This document shows positions 30,200-32,114 of a DNA stretch of 32,114 nucleotides, piece after piece. Under the pieces are notes generated by a model. The model searched no databases, was not told where the DNA came from, and saw nothing but the letters and a program-made list of their open reading frames with translations. Position 1 is the first letter of the stretch. The number at the start of each line of letters is the position of its first letter. Position numbers and translations under genes: made by a program. This stretch comes from JBDHTS01 sp039808845. GTDB lineage: Bacteria > Pseudomonadota > Alphaproteobacteria > Micavibrionales > Micavibrionaceae. The stretch lies in assembly GCA_039808845.1 (NCBI GenBank), contig JBDHTS010000018.1, positions 1 to 32,114 of the forward strand. The letters run 5' to 3'.

Positions 30200-30520
30200 T
30201 CAGACAGGCAATTTGAAATCGGCCGGCAACCCCATTTCCTGCATCATCCTGCGGGTTTCCTCGGCCATGGTCTCGTCGGCGCGGGATTTGGCGGCGTTGA
30301 TGGCGGCGACGACCAGATCCTCCAGCGTTTCCTTTTCCGCCGGGTTCATCAGTTCCGGTGCGATTTTTATGCCGCGCATCTCGCCTTTGCAGGTCATGAC
30401 AACGCTCACCATGCCGCCGCCGGACTGGCCCGTCACCTCGATCGTGCCCAGCTTCGCCTGCATCTCCTGCATCCGCTGCTGCATCACTTGAGCCTGTTTC
30501 ATCATCTGCTGGATATTCAT
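30200..30520 (-). CDS. YbaB/EbfC family nucleoid-associated protein
   Basis: 106 residues with the family pattern: an N-terminal helix rich in Met and Gln (MNIQQMMKQAQVMQQRMQEMQAKL), the beta segment GTIEVTGQSGGGMVSVVMTCKGEMRGIKI, and a C-terminal helix ending MGLPADFKLPV. It forms a tweezer-like dimer that binds DNA without clear sequence need. The Shine-Dalgarno GAGGA overlaps the dnaX stop, seven bases away, so it is coupled to dnaX, the typical neighbour. Confidence 0.93.
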   Translation of the reverse strand: MNIQQMMKQAQVMQQRMQEMQAKLGTIEVTGQSGGGMVSVVMTCKGEMRGIKIAPELMNPAEKETLEDLVVAAINAAKSRADETMAEETRRMMQEMGLPADFKLPV

Positions 30521-30527
30521 GGAGTCC

Positions 30528-32114
30528 TCATTTCGTATCGACGATTTTCACTTTCGCGCCCGGAAAGACCGCCGCGATCTCCCGCACCAGCGGATGCGCT
30601 TCCGCCTCGGCCAGAAGGGCGCGGTCTTTTGCCGCCGCCTGTTCGGCCAGGGTCGGCGTTCCGGGCGCGCCGGAAACGCTGACGAACCATTGCCGCCCGG
30701 TCCGGGCGATCAGGAATTTACGCAGGTCCTGCGCCAAAGTGGGCTGTGCCTCCGGCTCCAGCCGGATTTCGAGGCGGCCCGGTTCCAGCTTCACAAGATG
30801 GACGTGGCAGTAAACCTGCCCGGACAGCATCACCTCGCGCGAGTCGTTCAGCAGGCCGACGATATCCTGCAGCCCCTCCAGCCGTTCGGCGGGATACGCT
30901 TCCGGATCGGCGGACGGGACGGGGCCGCCATTGGCCGCCAGGCGCATGGCCGGTTCCGGCTGGCGCGCCACGGGCATGGAGGGCAGCGCCGCCGCCAGAC
31001 TACCCGGAGTCTGCATCCCCTGCCCGCTTTTCAGCTTTTTCAGGAGGTCCGCCGGATCGGGCAGATCGGCGGCATAGGCGAGGCGGATCAAAACCATCTC
31101 CGCCGCCCCTTGAGGGTTCGGCGCGTCGCGCAATTCGCCAAGCCCTTTCAGCAGCAGCTGCCATGCGCGGCCCAGCGCCGGCATGGACAGGCGCGCGGCC
31201 ATGCCTTCCGCGCGCGTAATCAGGTCCTGCGCCGCCACGGCCTGCAGACCGCCCGCGCCCGGCGCGGCCTTCAGCCGCGTCATCAGATGCACGAAATCCA
31301 GCATGTCCTCGACCAGCAGCGACGGATCCGCGCCCTTGCGGTAGAGATCGTCCGCAATCTCCAGAGCCTGCGGACATTCGCCCTTCATCGCGCAATCCAG
31401 CATGTCGAGCACGCGGCCCCGGTCGGCCATGCCCAGCATGTCCTGCACCTGCTGCAAAGTGACCGTGCCCTGCGACAGCGCGATCGCCTGGTCCAGCAGG
31501 CTGAGCCCGTCGCGCACCGACCCGTCCGCCGCGCGGCCGATCAGCGCCAGCGCCTCGTCCTCCGCCTGCACATTCTCTTTTTCGCAGATGGTTTTGTAAT
31601 AGGCGGAGAGGGTCGCGGCGTCGACGCGGCGCAGGTCGAAACGCTGGCAGCGCGACAGGACCGTGACAGGCACTTTCCGGATCTCCGTCGTCGCGAAGAT
31701 GAAGATGACGTGCGGCGGCGGCTCCTCCAGCGTCTTCAGCAGCGCGTTGAACGCGTTCTTGGAGAGCATATGCACTTCGTCGATGATGTAGATCTTGTAC
31801 CGGGCGGAAACCGGCGCGTAGCGCACGCCGTCCAGGATCTCGCGGATGTCGTCGACCCCGGTGCGGGAGGCCGCGTCCATTTCCATCACGTCCGGATGCC
31901 GGTCCTCGGCGATGGCGCGGCAGATCTCGCAGTCGTCGGTCGGCCCGGTCGTCGGCCCGGCCTTGCCGTCCGGCCCGGTATAGTTCAGCGCGCGGGCGAT
32001 GATCCGCGCCGTCGTCGTCTTGCCCACGCCGCGCACGCCGGTCAGCATATAGGCATGATGGATGCGGCCCGACGTGATCGCGTTGGTCAGAGTGCGGACC
32101 AGCGCCTCCTGCCC
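30528..32114 (-). CDS. dnaX: DNA polymerase III subunit tau/gamma (5' end missing)
   Basis: 528 codons plus stop are visible; the N-terminus lies beyond the window edge. Walker A is GVRGVGKTT, Walker B IYIIDEVHML, the sensor 1 region HVIFIFATTEIRKVP and sensor 2 follow, then the clamp-loader domain III and a Pro/Ala-rich tau tail. It is the AAA+ motor that loads the beta clamp. The zinc module keeps only one Cys pair (CEIC); the first two ligands are absent, as in other alphaproteobacteria. A G-AAA-AAG run at 31041-31035 with a -1 frame stop at 31000 may allow a shorter gamma product (see findings). Confidence 0.95.
   Translation of the reverse strand, partial: GQEALVRTLTNAITSGRIHHAYMLTGVRGVGKTTTARIIARALNYTGPDGKAGPTTGPTDDCEICRAIAEDRHPDVMEMDAASRTGVDDIREILDGVRYAPVSARYKIYIIDEVHMLSKNAFNALLKTLEEPPPHVIFIFATTEIRKVPVTVLSRCQRFDLRRVDAATLSAYYKTICEKENVQAEDEALALIGRAADGSVRDGLSLLDQAIALSQGTVTLQQVQDMLGMADRGRVLDMLDCAMKGECPQALEIADDLYRKGADPSLLVEDMLDFVHLMTRLKAAPGAGGLQAVAAQDLITRAEGMAARLSMPALGRAWQLLLKGLGELRDAPNPQGAAEMVLIRLAYAADLPDPADLLKKLKSGQGMQTPGSLAAALPSMPVARQPEPAMRLAANGGPVPSADPEAYPAERLEGLQDIVGLLNDSREVMLSGQVYCHVHLVKLEPGRLEIRLEPEAQPTLAQDLRKFLIARTGRQWFVSVSGAPGTPTLAEQAAAKDRALLAEAEAHPLVREIAAVFPGAKVKIVDTK

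Overview
This is a gene-dense, GC-rich chromosomal segment of an alphaproteobacterium. The evidence is gene order and family content: rnd-kdsD-lptC-lptA-lptB-rpoN-hpf in one run, a DUF1150 gene beside a small heat-shock protein with a ROSE-type leader, a 56-residue CHCC zinc-finger protein, a membrane-anchored class I cytochrome c of the CycM type, and an RNase E whose S1 domain carries a large acidic/RG-rich insert. The pilin-like N-terminus of the 8400-9086 product resembles proteins I associate with Micavibrio-type lineages, but the genus cannot be fixed from this window. No tRNA, rRNA, CRISPR, transposase or phage gene was seen.

Layout. 1-1000: the end of a probable outer-membrane barrel gene, a periplasmic HMA (MerP-like) protein and a MerT-like membrane protein form a metal-handling module, followed by a tiny antisense membrane ORF. 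1045-7285: a lipopolysaccharide-transport/sigma-54 run (rnd, kdsD, lptC, lptA, lptB, rpoN, hpf), with a promoter in front of rnd and a strong terminator after hpf. 7309-8311: minus-strand heat-shock pair (hsp20, DUF1150) and a zinc-finger gene. 8400-18685: mixed housekeeping genes (cysS, pyrC, pheA, rsmD, rluB), a GGDEF/EAL protein, a cytochrome c, a pilin-like protein and a HAD phosphatase. 18686-21830: tadA, an AT-rich orphan, purD, a small Pro/Ser-rich ORF and several intergenic inverted repeats. 21831-26551: rne, rsmB and a stand-alone chorismate mutase. 26603-28626: a 72-residue orphan diverging from an XRE regulator across an AT-rich perfect operator, then an acyltransferase-like gene. 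28640-32114: minus-strand dnaX-ybaB-exoIII-ceramidase run, with dnaX cut by the window edge.

How genes connect. KdsD makes a Kdo precursor and LptA/B/C export the finished LPS. The stand-alone chorismate mutase and prephenate dehydratase supply consecutive steps toward phenylalanine. DnaX and YbaB are adjacent, as in many bacteria, but recR is replaced here by an exonuclease III gene. RluB and RsmD modify rRNA, RsmB methylates 16S rRNA, and HPF handles ribosome hibernation.

Most notable: the putative ROSE RNA thermometer; a near-duplicate of the last 27 nt of rne placed directly after a 55-codon ORF; a 251-nt antisense overlap between the HAD gene and rsmD; the operator-controlled 72-aa/XRE locus; and a cluster of intergenic inverted repeats. 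No single unambiguous new multi-gene defence or biosynthetic system was found.
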